A DNA stretch of 64,000 nucleotides, from the NCBI GenBank assembly GCA_003049465.1, contig PYSS01000074.1, forward strand, positions 124,001 through 188,000, written 5' to 3'. Positions within the stretch are counted from its first letter, which is position 1, and every line of letters begins with the position of its first letter. Shown here one piece after another: positions 1-10,380 of the stretch. The notes beneath the pieces are model-generated. The model had not been told where the DNA came from. It searched no databases and saw nothing but the letters and a program-made list of their open reading frames with translations. A program made the position numbers and the translations under genes. Source of the DNA: Magnaporthiopsis rhizophila. Taxonomy: Eukaryota; Ascomycota; Sordariomycetes; Magnaporthales; Magnaporthaceae.

Positions 1-1036
1 ACAAGGCTTGGATAGGTCGAGCAGAAGCCATTTTCCCCACTTATGATGTAGGCGAAGAGTGCCAGTGAGGGCCGACAGGGTTTGCGTCCAGGATCGCGGT
101 GATGTGCCGTGCGGCCCTATTTGCCTGGATTGATGTTTGCTTTTTGTTTTTATTGGAACCACCTAGCTCCTGGCTTCCGCAGTGACGCGGGAGCTAATGC
201 TTCCCAAGACGGAAGGCACGGGGAGGGGAAGAAAAAGGCCCCAGAAAAAAAAAACGTTTGCCAGCAACCTCAGGCGGGGTTTGATTGCCCAAGTTGGTTG
301 CCGGCTGCAGACGCTGCGAACGAGCGGCTTCCCGCGTGCAGACAAACAATGCGAGGAGAATTGGCAAACTTGCTTTTCGCAGCTGAAGGTGGCTGACACG
401 CTTGTCTCTTGTCCTTGTCATTTTTAATCCCGGGCCCTTTTCCGCCGCCAACCCCCGGCAGCATACAAACTCGGGCCAAATCCTCCCTCATGCAATTTGG
501 CCGACCATGTCCTTTGGAATTTCATTTTCAAACATTTCCGATTTTTAACACCAACAGCTTAACCTGGCCGCCTCATATAATTGCTTGCCTCTTCCACCGA
601 CCCCATCCTATTGTGAATACGGTGCACAATGGGCAAAGCTGGGGCTGCCACAAAAAATGTAGGTGCCTGCCAATCAACCTCTCTCTTTTTCTCTCTCTCT
701 CTCTGCCCAAGCTAGAGCAATGACGCGCACTCAAAAAAAAACAAAAAAAAAAAAACAAAAAAAAACAAACCATCCCTCATTCCCACAACTCATTGCTTTT
801 TGTAATTTGCGCCAACCCAACCCGCTTGTCTCTGAGCTGAAGCGACCTCCACTCACACGCACACAACAACACACACAGGATCCTCAATCGGCGACCGACC
901 CGCACCTTTGCAGGGACCCGACAAACAAAAACAAGCACAATATTGCCACTTTCGTCCATATCATCCCTTTGCCACTTCTTCCTCCTTGTCCTATCAGCAG
1001 GCCACAACGAGACCAGAGCAAGTGGCGCACATTCCA
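1..1036. other. intergenic / upstream region, no gene seen
   Basis: No reading frame here has convincing protein-like composition. The stretch contains a CT repeat near 682-704, several A-rich tracts around 725-770 and AC-rich sequence near 855-880. These are typical of a fungal promoter and 5' untranslated region for the gene that starts at 1037. The left end may hold the end of another transcription unit, but nothing can be recognised. Confidence 0.5.
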
Positions 1037-3072
1037 ATGGCCGCACAAATTCACGCCTCGGTCGCAGCTGAGGCCGACGGAGAATGCGAGAGGCAGACTC
1101 TTCCGTCGCCTTCTCACGCCGGCCCGAGTGACACATGGGGCGTGCGGCAGCTCCGGAGCCCGACGCCGCGGCGAAGCCTCGGTGACATCGATGCAGCAGC
1201 CGTCGCGGAACTCGCGCCCCCCAAGCCGAGCAAGGATCAGCGCGCCATGACCAGCACCCAGACTGTCACACCCTCTCCCTCCACGCGCACCACGCCTGTG
1301 AGGGAGAAGAAGAAGAAGCAACAAGAGGTGAGCATATGTCCTTCCATCAACCCGTTTTCTGGCGAGGCCAGATGCCAAGAGTGTGGCGAGCGCAAGATCA
1401 GATCCCTCTCAGTCTGTATCAGAGATTTTTGAACGCGCAGATAATCGCTAACCGGATGGGTTGCCAGACTTGCTGGAAGGAGCATGATGCTTCACCGGCG
1501 CTTCCTATCGCCCCGAGTGGTCCCGCGGGGGTCAAGGTGAAGCCGAGTCGCAAACGGACCGTCGCGGTCGTGGGTAATCGCAAACGGGCCATCGCGGTCG
1601 TGCCTAATTATTCAAGTCGCAAACGGACCGTCGCTGTCGTTTGCAATTATTTCGGCCCTAGTGCTGGCGCCAAGGACTGTATTGTTGTCGGCGGTGAGGA
1701 GCTTTCGAGCTCCGACGAGGACGATGATAACGTCGCCCTCGAGCATTGCCACGAACCCGAGGACGAGGTCATGAGTCTCGCGCCGGAGGACGACAGCGAT
1801 TACGTCTCGGACGCCGCCGACATGCACGCCGCGTCGCCCAGTCCCAGGCCTTCCACACCCATCGCATCGGTCGGCGATACATCTTCGCGCGCGACCAGTC
1901 AGGCCGCCGTACAGGTCTCTAAGCAGTCTCCGCCACCACCACCACCGCCGCCGACGCCGCCTGGAGGTGCCTTGGAGGTGACAACGTGCGTTCTCCCTCG
2001 CGCCAAGTTTGATCACGTCGGCCCATAGACCGCTCCTGCTGCTAACACCTGTCACAGGCAACTGTCAAACCTCAGCCCTCCACAAACGCGGTCCGACACA
2101 CCGGCTTCCGCCATGCCCCAATCTCGTAAGAGGCAGCGATCGCCCGAGGACCAGCCGCAGCAGCTGCGACCGCCACCCTTTCACCGACGATCACCGGATA
2201 AAGGCAGCCGCGGCTCGCCTGCCGACCTCACCATGGCCAAAACTCCATCCGTCACTCCGGAGCGGGTGCTGCGTGACCCCTCCATCACCCCCGGCTCAGA
2301 GGTGGCTCAGATGACGAAGCGGTCTGCTTCGCCTCCGCAGCCCACCAGCATTTTGGCCGTGCCCGATGCGCTGGGAATGCAGCAGGCACAATCGGGCAGC
2401 AGCGCCTACTACTATCAACCTCAGCAGCAGCAGCAGCAGCAGCCTGTGGAGCACCAGCAACCACGTCATCACTTTCCGCCACCACCCGCCCACCTGGTAC
2501 TGCCTGCCCAGCAGCTGCCACGTACGCTACCACCTACACAACAACCATTGCCTCCCCAGCAATGGCTGCCTCCCCACCAGCCGCCACCTGCGCGGCATGA
2601 ATCGCCATGCTGCTACTCCCCGCCTCACCAAGAACAGCTGGAGCAGCAGAGGCACCACGGTAGCCACGACCCATACGCACTGGCAATGTACTATGCCTCG
2701 GCTGCTACGGGTATCAGCCGCGAGGTCCATCCGCACGACCACCCGCAGCTGCAGCCCCAACAGCAGTCCTACGTACGGCCTCAGCATCAAGAGCAGCAGT
2801 ACTTCCAGCCTCAGCCCCAGCCTGAGCAGCAGCAAGACCATTCCGCCTTTCGTCGTCTCCCACGCAACTTGGGGCCTGCACACCGGCCGCGGCCACCCCT
2901 CCGGTATCGGGCCCGCACACCGCCACCGGTGCCGCCTGGCGTCCGGCTGCCCAGCTTCGCAGAGCTACTTCGGGGCATTCCCAATACCTCTCCTTCCCAA
3001 GAGCCCACACTCACGCCCATGATGCCGCCGCAGCAAGGGTATCCGCGCCCTCGGGACGATCGGTACCATTAG
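1037..3072 (+). CDS. Pro/Gln-rich low-complexity protein, function unknown
   Basis: Three exons are proposed: 1037-1327, 1468-1985 and 2058-3072, giving 607 residues. Intron 1 starts GTGAGC and has a CTAAC-like branch site before its CAG. Intron 2 starts GTGCGT and has GCTAAC about 14 bases before its CAG. With these sites all three exons are in one frame; the more obvious donor at 1978 (GTGACA) leads to an early stop, so 1986 was preferred. Exon 2 holds a three-copy repeat of the type RKRTVAVV, then an acidic stretch (SSSDEDDDN), then Pro runs. Exon 3 is very rich in Gln, Pro and His and includes a CAG-coded Gln run near 2424-2445. No catalytic domain, signal peptide or membrane segment is visible. 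The composition suggests a nuclear or RNA-associated disordered protein, but this is inference; the family is not recognised. Confidence 0.55.
1546..1641 (+). repeat. coding tandem repeat, three copies of an RKR(T/A)(V/I)AVV unit
   Basis: Copies start at about 1546, 1576 and 1615. Each is a near-identical run of about 27 bases beginning AGTCGCAAACGG or AATCGCAAACGG. Copies 2 and 3 are followed by AATTATT. Spacing is 30 and 39 bases, both multiples of three, so the frame is kept. Each copy encodes Ser/Asn-Arg-Lys-Arg followed by a short hydrophobic stretch ending AVV. Confidence 0.8.
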
Positions 3073-3117
3073 TAGCCTAGGGCGAATGGGATGGCCCTAT
3101 CTATCTGCTTTGTAGTG

Positions 3118-3151
<34 letters not shown>

Positions 3152-3194
3152 ACNNNNNNNNNNNNNGTTTTTTTTTTTTTTTTTTTTTTTTTTT
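3118..3194. other. assembly gap (13 N at 3154-3166) inside poly-T
   Basis: A T run at 3118-3146, a short AAAACAC, 13 N and a second T run at 3168-3194. The unknown bases sit between two homopolymers, so the gap is probably a sequencing or assembly failure at a long poly-T tract rather than missing coding sequence. It lies about 45 bases downstream of the stop codon of the preceding gene. Confidence 0.9.
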
Positions 3195-4516
3195 GATAAA
3201 AGGAAGCCAGCCCAGGAAAGTTGGCAAATTTTTTCTCGGGTGATACCATCTTCGCGCTTTGTTTTTAGTAACTCTTCGTCGGTCACATACAGGATTTTAC
3301 CGATGCCTTCTTGTTTATCCTCTTGTGTATGGAGTCTTTCATTTTCCATCCCTCATCTCGCCAGTTCTTATGGCCGCTATCATGCAACATACCCTCTGCA
3401 AGCTGTCTGCCTATACACAAATGCCTTCACAGGCCTTTTATTCCGTTTTGATTTTTACTATTCCCCTTTCCCCATCTGCGCTGAAGCATCAACGCCATAC
3501 ATGCCTGGTTTTATCATTGCCAGTGTTTACTTTGTTTAATAATGGGGAGCATGACAGACTACCGGCGAAGGACGTTGCGATGAGTTGACGTCTTTTCGTC
3601 CTCATATGACATGCTGCAAAAAAAAAGCATGATATCCGTTGCCCACTTTGTGACATCTACCTTGGTTGTCTGCAGAAGCTGAAAACCTTTGAACCAGCCA
3701 AAAGGTTCCGGCTGGAATCTTCCAGCAGCCGCGAACTTGGAATCCCTGCCATGAAAAATGGGAACTTTGTCGGAAATCAATTATTGATTAGCCAGCGTTA
3801 CCCCTGCAAGCCCGTCAGCCGTCTGGCTAGCGCCATGGAGCTAAAGCCGCCACCGCTGCTGACAGCAGGCTGGGGGAGATCCGATGGGCCCGGCCTTTCG
3901 CTAGCTACACGGACGTGTGGGTTCGTTTAAATAGTGGTGCACAAGCGGTGTGACACATGGCTCCCGGTATAGTAATTCCGGACGAGACGCTGCGGCGAAG
4001 TGGCTAACGGCGGTGTGGAGTTGCAAAGAGGGCTGTTGAAGAGAAACAAAGAAGAAGGAAGAGTAGAAATATCAAAATGAAAAAAGATGGAAGGCAATGA
4101 AAAACAATAAACTATAAATTTATAAGGCAAAAAAGCCACCTGTTTTCAATTCTTGTATAGGAAAAAAAAATGCATTGATTTTGGAACAGGTCCGAGATTT
4201 TTGTTTTTTGCGGCGCAGGTGCTGATATCATAATTAATTAATTTGACTTTGCACGCTGTCAGAGCCTCATCTTTAATATCAACCACGGCTCAAAAAATGA
4301 TATGGCTTGAAAAAGCGTGAAATTTCCTGCGTTAAATGAGTGTCTATCAAACCTCGCATATACTCTATCTCTTCATATTGTTCCCAAAAATCCTTGATCG
4401 CTTCCATAACAGGTTTCTGTTTCGTCCACGGCGTTAGAAGCCGAGTCCCGCCCACAGCCCAGATACCAGATTCTTCTTTGGCACAAAAGAAAAAGAAAAA
4501 AAAAAAAACAGAGACC
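3195..4516. other. intergenic, no gene seen
   Basis: A relatively AT-rich stretch, especially 4060-4340, with no supported gene. It lies between the 3' end of the + gene ending at 3072 and the 3' end of the - gene ending at 4517, so it probably carries both 3' untranslated regions and terminators. Short open frames have no recognisable composition. Confidence 0.5.
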
Positions 4517-5210
4517 CTACTGCACGCGACCCTTGGAAGGGGTGCAAGGCTCGTCGGTGGGCGACTTGACGGTGTTGACGGTCAGGTTGTAGACGAGCAG
4601 GCCGTGGGTGTGCGCGGCCCAGTTGGGCACACCGTTCGCTTTAGCCACCGTGAAAGCCGCGTTACCGCTAAGTGCAGAAAAAAAAATCATTCCCCACGTC
4701 AGCCTTCTGAGCAGAACCAAGGGCACATACAAACGGAGCAAAGACGGCTACTTACTGCGCCTGAGAGCAGTTGCCAGGATGGTAGATGGTCTGGATGGTG
4801 ATCTTGGCGCTGACGGTCTGGCTCTTGGCGTCCTCGCCGACGAAGGTGGCGTCCTCGATGAGATGCCACCACACCTTGTTGCCGTTGGGTGGCAGGAGGG
4901 CCTGCTTGACGGCGAGTATGCCCTTTCCGGTGTACGGCTTGCCGGCGGCGATGAGTTGGCCGTTGGGGGCGAAGAAGTCGGTGAATGTGGTAGTAGCCTT
5001 GTGGTCCTCGGAGATTTGGTACCACCTAAAACGTATCAAGCACATTGATTAGCTACACATCTGGGGGGCAGCAGCTGGCTTTGCTTACTCCTTGACAAAC
5101 TCGGCGAAAGCGGGGTCGACCTTGTTGCCAGCCTTGTACGGGCTCATGTCGACAGGGGTGGCAGCGACCAGGGAGGCGGCGAAGGCGGTGGCAGCGGTAA
5201 GGAAGTGCAT
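4517..5210 (-). CDS. small secreted NTF2/SnoaL-like protein
   Basis: Three exons, 5210-5089, 5025-4756 and 4667-4517, encode 180 residues. The introns (5026-5088 and 4668-4755) start GTAAGC and GTAAGT, and phase is kept (2 then 2). The start at 5210 was chosen because it opens directly into a signal peptide: MHFLTAATAFAASLVAATPV, with likely cleavage after the Ala-rich part. The mature part has a run of a helix (FAEFVKEWYQISED), a turn (FFAPNGQLIAAGK) and beta-strand-like segments (VWWHLIEDA, TVSAKITIQTIY). That order is typical of secreted fungal proteins with a SnoaL/NTF2-like fold. Two cysteines (GNCSQ and DEPC) could form one disulfide. A TATA box is present 236 bases upstream. A catalytic or a purely ligand-binding role cannot be told apart. 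Confidence 0.75.
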
Positions 5211-7441
5211 TTTTGAAAAATTGGAAGGTGGAAACGAAAGCGGATTGTTGTTGTCGCTGATGGGAACAAGATGTTGACCAGAACAAAAAATGGGACACTG
5301 TTGGGAGTCTGAAGAGAAAGAGAATGACAAAAAGATTGAAAAGCGCTAACGAGTGCTCCAGAGAGAATGTGAAGAGAGTGAGGAGGCCGAAGCGTTGGCT
5401 GGTGAGCTAAGAGAACAATGTCCACCAGAGCTTGGCGTCTGCAGGTTATATAAGGTGCTTGGCGAGTAAGACGCGAGCTGCCAAGTGTCGGTGTCGATAC
5501 ACTGCGCCCCGTCACTTGGCTGCTGGACCTTGCCCAAGGTTTGGCGGCAGCACCGGTTTCCACCTTTGCCGCCTCCTTGGTTTGGCAGCTGAGTTTCTTT
5601 TGTCGTGGCGAGTCAGAAAGGTTCATGGCGAAACCGGGACCGGTGGCCAAGCTTTTCGGGGATCGCCGTTTCGCCCGCATAAACCGACATAAACGCGCGG
5701 GTAAAAATAGTCGAGGCACCTGCCTGCCCCCTGATTAACCGTGGATCCCTAGGTTGTTACCAATGCCCTGTCCACTTGTCGCGGACGTGCCATGTTCGTG
5801 AGGTTGACCGCGTAAATCGGTGGCGTACAGTACCGATTTGGCCTGCATCTCTCCAGGGCGCGGAGCGTGGTAGCACAGTTTGGGGCAATAAAAAGGAGGA
5901 CTCGCGCGGCATCTACAAGCCGCCAGAACGCATGTCAATCTTCCTCGTTTTCCACGCCGCCTGGACCAGGATTTTTGGAGTTGGGCAAAGCAGGGTTTCC
6001 CGGACGCACACGGCGATATCAACACTGGATCCCTCGGGGTTAAAAATGGGAGGAGGCGGCGCCTGGCGCTGATCTGCCAGTCGCTGGGGGCTATGATCGA
6101 CTCTGGGAGCCTGGGCGCAGCCTGTGTGCTGTGCGGGCATGCAGTGGGAGCACCTACACTGTCGGGTATCGGTAGGCATCTCGATGCGGGTTGCAAACCC
6201 AGATTTATCGTCTGCTGTGCTCAATGGCCATGTGCGATCAACCTAATGTCGACGCCTATCAGAAATCTGCGCCGTATTATTGCCGCCGCTGCCGCGCCAA
6301 TCCTCCAAATTTGGGGGCGCACCTTCCCCCACGAAGCGCGTTGTCATCCAAGTGGCGGGAGAAGTGGCTTGCAGGACCCGTCGGGGGAAAAGCCCGCCAC
6401 AGGCCGCTGGGGGCCGTCGTTTTGGGGGCCAACCCGGTGACGACAGTACCTTACGCAAGGCCTTGGACGGAAAGCACAAGCGGCGTTCCTCCTGCCAAAG
6501 CCACACTTGCCCATCCTCATGTATGTCAAGGCGATGCTACCCAGCCGGCCATGCAATCCACCTTGTTTTTAGGAAGGGATACGAAATCCATCCCTTCCAG
6601 GATGGAACGTCACGCCAACACCTGACACTAGAAAGGTACTTCGCATCTGGGTTATCGATTTCTTTTTGGGATCTCCTGGATGGCCCTGGAGAATCGCGGG
6701 TCAGCCTACGCCGCCAGGAGATCAGCGGCTTCCTCTCGCCTCGGCTCGTTGGTTTTGCCGCAATCTCATCTGATGGCGCCCCTGTCCATCCCTCCACGTT
6801 CCCTCCAATTCGGCAAGCTCATCTAATTACACTGCGATTGCTCCCTTCGAGGCCGCCGCTCCCGCTTACAAGCACACAACGACGGCAACAACAACAACAA
6901 CAACAGCAGCAACAGTCAACAGCCAACCACTAACCGTCATACGCCAACCTCGGCAGAGCCACCAAGGCTGTTTTGGGGCTGCTTAGCCACAGGGATACGC
7001 CATCAGGATAAGTTGCATCATCACACTTATCAGCTTCTTGGACCCCTTGTCGTATCCAATTTCCACTGGTGTCTACATACCCGCATCATGTGCAAACAGA
7101 GAGCGGTGAGTCTCCTCTTCTCACGGCCTCCACTTCCGGGGGAACGGGGGAGACACTGCAGTGGACGGACGCCTCGGCGCAGCCTTGTGAACACGCGGAG
7201 GAGCGCAACGCCACATCACCCGAAATAGCAGCACCCAGTGAACATTGGACATAAGCAGATTCGAACGAGGCGCGTCAGTGGCCCGCCGAGGACCATGCTT
7301 ATTCGAGATTGAGGGAACTTCTGCTGCAGGAGCGTGAGTGATAGAGGACATGTGGCGCATGCCGCGTTTCTCTTGCGAGTAGGCACTTTCGAGTCACCAC
7401 CCTGCCTGGAAAAGGATCAAGGCACGCAGGCGATGCTTCCA
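5211..7441. other. intergenic between divergent genes, no gene seen
   Basis: More than 2 kb between the secreted-protein gene (-) and the broken P450 (+). Several overlapping open frames exist between 5740 and 6930, but none shows domain-like composition, a plausible start context or splice sites that join them. A CAA-rich microsatellite lies near 6889-6915. The region probably serves as the promoter of both neighbours. Confidence 0.45.
5446..5453 (-). promoter_or_regulatory. TATA box of the secreted NTF2-like gene
   Basis: The self-complementary TTATATAA lies about 236 bases upstream of the start codon at 5210 on the minus strand. This is a normal distance for a fungal TATA box plus 5' leader. 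The surrounding region is GC-rich, so the motif stands out. Confidence 0.5.
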
Positions 7442-7447
7442 TATAAA
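7442..7447 (+). promoter_or_regulatory. TATA box upstream of the broken P450
   Basis: TATAAA inside ATATAAATT, about 80 bases upstream of the first ATG at 7524. It suggests that the gene once had, or still has, a working promoter. Confidence 0.4.
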
Positions 7448-7523
7448 TTCTGGGGCTCGTACGGCTACAAAGGTCTTGCCCTTCTCCCTGCCCTGGTCTG
7501 CTTCACTGTGACACCTTATTCCC

Positions 7524-9609
7524 ATGCTTATTCTCGGGACTACACTGGAAACCATGCACTCGATATATATCTTCGTATTCGCCTCTCTCTCGGTGATTTA
7601 TATCCGCCACTGGTTGAGTCGGAGGGCAACAAGCAGGGTACCCGGCCCAACCACCACCTCTACTCGCAGAAGCAAAGCATCTGACAGAACATCGCCGTGT
7701 CTACCAGTCACTCCAGAAGCTTGCCGCGGAGCATGGATACGCGCCCGCGCCATACCTAGAGGGGTAAGTGTGCTGCTTGAAAGGCACCGCAATCCCTGAT
7801 ATCTCGCCCACATGTTCTCACAACGCCCGCCCGCGAGGGAAACAGCAACCATTGCCCCTGGGGCCTCGACCGCCTCCGCCAATGGATCCAGGCCGACTCC
7901 CGGCACCGCCTGCTGCAGCTCATTCTGTTCCACATGCGCCAGTCCGGGTGGACCATCCAGCAGAGGTTCATGAACAAGACCGTCTTCGTCACCGTGGACC
8001 CGGCCAACCTTGAGGCCATGCTGAACTCCAAGGCTAGCGGTACGCCCACATACACACACACACACCCCTGTCACAACTTTCCCAACTCACCAAAACTAAT
8101 TTCCCCATCCCCAGACTACTCCGTCAGTCCCCGACACCAAGTAGCAGCCCCCCTCTTCGGTGACGGCGTCTTCACCCTCGAGGGCGAGGCCTGACGGCGC
8201 TCACGGTCCATGATCCGCCCGCACCTCGCGCACAGCCACTACGAGGACCTGTCGCTGATGCAGCAGCCCGTCGACGACCTGCTCGCCGCCATGGCCCGCC
8301 GGTCCCCCGACGGCAGCACAAAAATGTTGGTCGTCGACCTGCAGCCGCTCTTCTTCGGCCTCACCCTCGACGTCACCACCTCCCTGCTGCTGGGCGAGTC
8401 GATCCGCTCGCTCGCGTCCGACAAGGGCAGCAGCCCCGGGCGCATCTTCGCCGACGCGCTCGACAGCGGCCTCGGTTTCCTGGCCCGCCGCTTCCGCCTG
8501 CCGGGCCTGCACTGGCTGGTCGGCGGGGCGCGCGTGGCGGCGCGCCTGCGCCGACGTGCACGCTTTTGTCGACGCCGTCATCGACCGGAACCTGGCAGCC
8601 GGCGACAAGAACAAAAAGAAGCCGTCGTTCCCGAGCAGCGTCGCCGAGGCCTGTCCGGACCGCGAGACGCTGCGCGGCCAGATCATCAACGTCTTGGGCG
8701 CGGGGCGCGACACGACGGCCTGTCTCCTCTCGTGGACGTTGTGAGTAGCGAGCCGGCCGCCCTGACCGACAGATTCAACTGCATGTACGTGGCTTACTGA
8801 CAAGAAACTCGCAACTCCCACAGCTTCATCCTAGTCCGCCACCCCGACGCCCTCACCAAACTCCGCATCGAGATCGCAAACGCGCCCACCAAGCCCGGCC
8901 ACCTCCGCCGCGCCGACCTCAAGGGCATGAAGTACCTCCAGGCCGTGCTCAAGGAAGTCCTCCGCCTGTACCCTTCGGCGCCCATCAACGGCCGCACCGC
9001 CGCGCGCGACACGGTCCTGCCCACGGGCGGTGGGCTGAACGGCCGACAGCCCGTGCTCGTGCCACGCGGCTCCCTCGTCTCCTTCAACGTCTACGCCCTG
9101 CACCGCCGTGCGGACCTGTACGGCATGGACGCCGAGGTGTTTAGGCCCGAGCGCTGGCTCGACGACGATGGTGACGGCATGCCCTTGTTGCTCCGGGACG
9201 CCGTGACGCGCAACTACGGGTACCTGCCGTTTGGCGGCGGGCCCCGCGTCTACATCGGAAGTACGTTTTTTTTTCTTCCCCTTCTTTTTTTCCCCCTCCC
9301 CGGCCACCTGTGGATTTCTAGAACAAGCACGAGCACAGGCGAACTAACAAGAAACCTATCATTGCAGTGGACTTTGCCCTCACCGAGGCCGCGTACGCCA
9401 TCGTGTGCATCCTCGACAGGTTCCCCGTCATCGCGCTCCCGGACGGGGAGAAGGTTGAACCGCTGGGCTTGGAGAAACGTAAGCTCCGTCCCCTGGAAAT
9501 CATCCATCCTCGAAATACCTGAACCCTCAGGCTAACCATCCCTGCCCCTACAGAGACCGTTGCTTTGATGCTGAGGATCACTGATGGTTGCAATGTTCGC
9601 TTGGGCTGA
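7524..9609 (+). pseudogene. cytochrome P450, CYP52/alkane-hydroxylase-like, broken
   Basis: Membrane-bound family that oxidises alkanes, fatty acids or related chains. Readable parts in order: N-terminal membrane anchor (about 7554-7620); GLDRLRQW; VDPAN; an I-helix GAGRDTTA (8700-8724); ExxR as KEVLRLYP; FRPERW; and the heme loop FGGGPRVYIG (9230-9259). Introns that still splice well: 7764-7845, 8040-8114, 8741-8823, 9261-9367 and 9479-9553; the last exon ends at 9609. Breaks: the anchor (frame of 7524) and the following KHLTEHRRVYQ block are in different frames, with the shift near 7620-7640. A TGA at 8192-8194 sits where the family has Trp before the RSRSMIRP motif. A further frameshift lies near 8540, before HAFVDAVI. 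The heme-ligand Cys position is TAC (Tyr, 9251-9253). Any one break could be a sequence error, but together they argue for a pseudogene. Confidence 0.85.
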
Positions 9610-9610
9610 G

Positions 9611-9624
9611 TAGGTACCTAGGTA
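9611..9624. repeat. TAGGTACCTAGGTA palindrome copy
   Basis: Overlapping perfect palindromes TAGGTACCTA (9611-9620) and TACCTAGGTA (9615-9624), directly after the stop codon of the broken P450. The same motif recurs at 18572-18619, 50202-50211 and, as relatives, at 24263-24300, 53462-53475 and 56429-56463. Confidence 0.8.
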
Positions 9625-9671
9625 GTGGGCGGCAAGGAATGACGAGCAGCTCTTGGTTTTTCCTTCTCCTT

Positions 9672-9694
9672 TATATATATATATATATATATAT
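9672..9694. repeat. (TA)n microsatellite
   Basis: An uninterrupted run of about eleven TA units between the P450 pseudogene and BLM10. It lies in the shared 3' intergenic region and has no coding meaning. The interval 9610-10380 otherwise holds A-rich tracts (9965-10005) and no supported gene. Confidence 0.9.
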
Positions 9695-10380
9695 GCTTGG
9701 AACCGAGTGCACCTCCCACCTCCTTTCGCTTGTGCATTGCCATGATAGACGCAGCCCACAGCCCACCCGTCCAAGACATGAAAGCCCGTCTACCCATCTT
9801 CCCCATGTACAAAACTCCTATTCACAGCAATTCTATCATCCCGACACAAACAAACCACAAGCGGCTCATGCTGCTGCTTCCCTGAGGTCACCCCTTACAC
9901 ATCTCCCTTTCGTAAACCGTCCCACGCGTGGATGTAAACCAAACCGTAGGCCTTCGCCTAAAACCAAAAAGAAGAAAAAAAAAGAAAAAAAAGAAAAAAA
10001 TACTACAATCGAAAACAATCACTAGGCAGTCCTATTTCCAAACAAGATGCGGTGGGTGGATGTTGGTGTTAGCTAACTTCGTCATCTGCCACAGAAAAAT
10101 CATGAGGAAGTATGCGGGATCCAACGGTTTGCTGCCACCTCTGAACCGCCTTTGTCGGCTGCTGCCTGACGATGGGCAGAGCCAGCAACAAGGAGGATCT
10201 TCAAGAACGCATGCAACACACAAAATATAGGAGCCATTGAGGATAAACATAAACACAATGATACGGGAGAGGATGGGGCATTGACTTCCCCCAGCAGCGG
10301 CGTTGACAGGAGCGGATTGAGCTGTCGATTGGGAAAGACGACGTTTTTATGCAGGCAGGGCGAGATAGTAGCGCCCGAAA

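Noticed and set aside
6280..6933. + strand frame of 217 codons ending in a Gln run
   Set aside because: The Gln run is a CAA microsatellite; the rest has no ordered protein features and competing frames exist.
7240..7330. Possible tRNA on the minus strand (GTTCGAATC at about 7258-7266)
   Set aside because: The T-arm stem does not pair and no matching acceptor or anticodon arm could be folded.
8192..8194. Removing the TGA of the P450 by an intron
   Set aside because: No donor/acceptor pair around 8150-8230 would remove it while keeping the conserved FTLEGEA and RSRSMIRP segments in frame.
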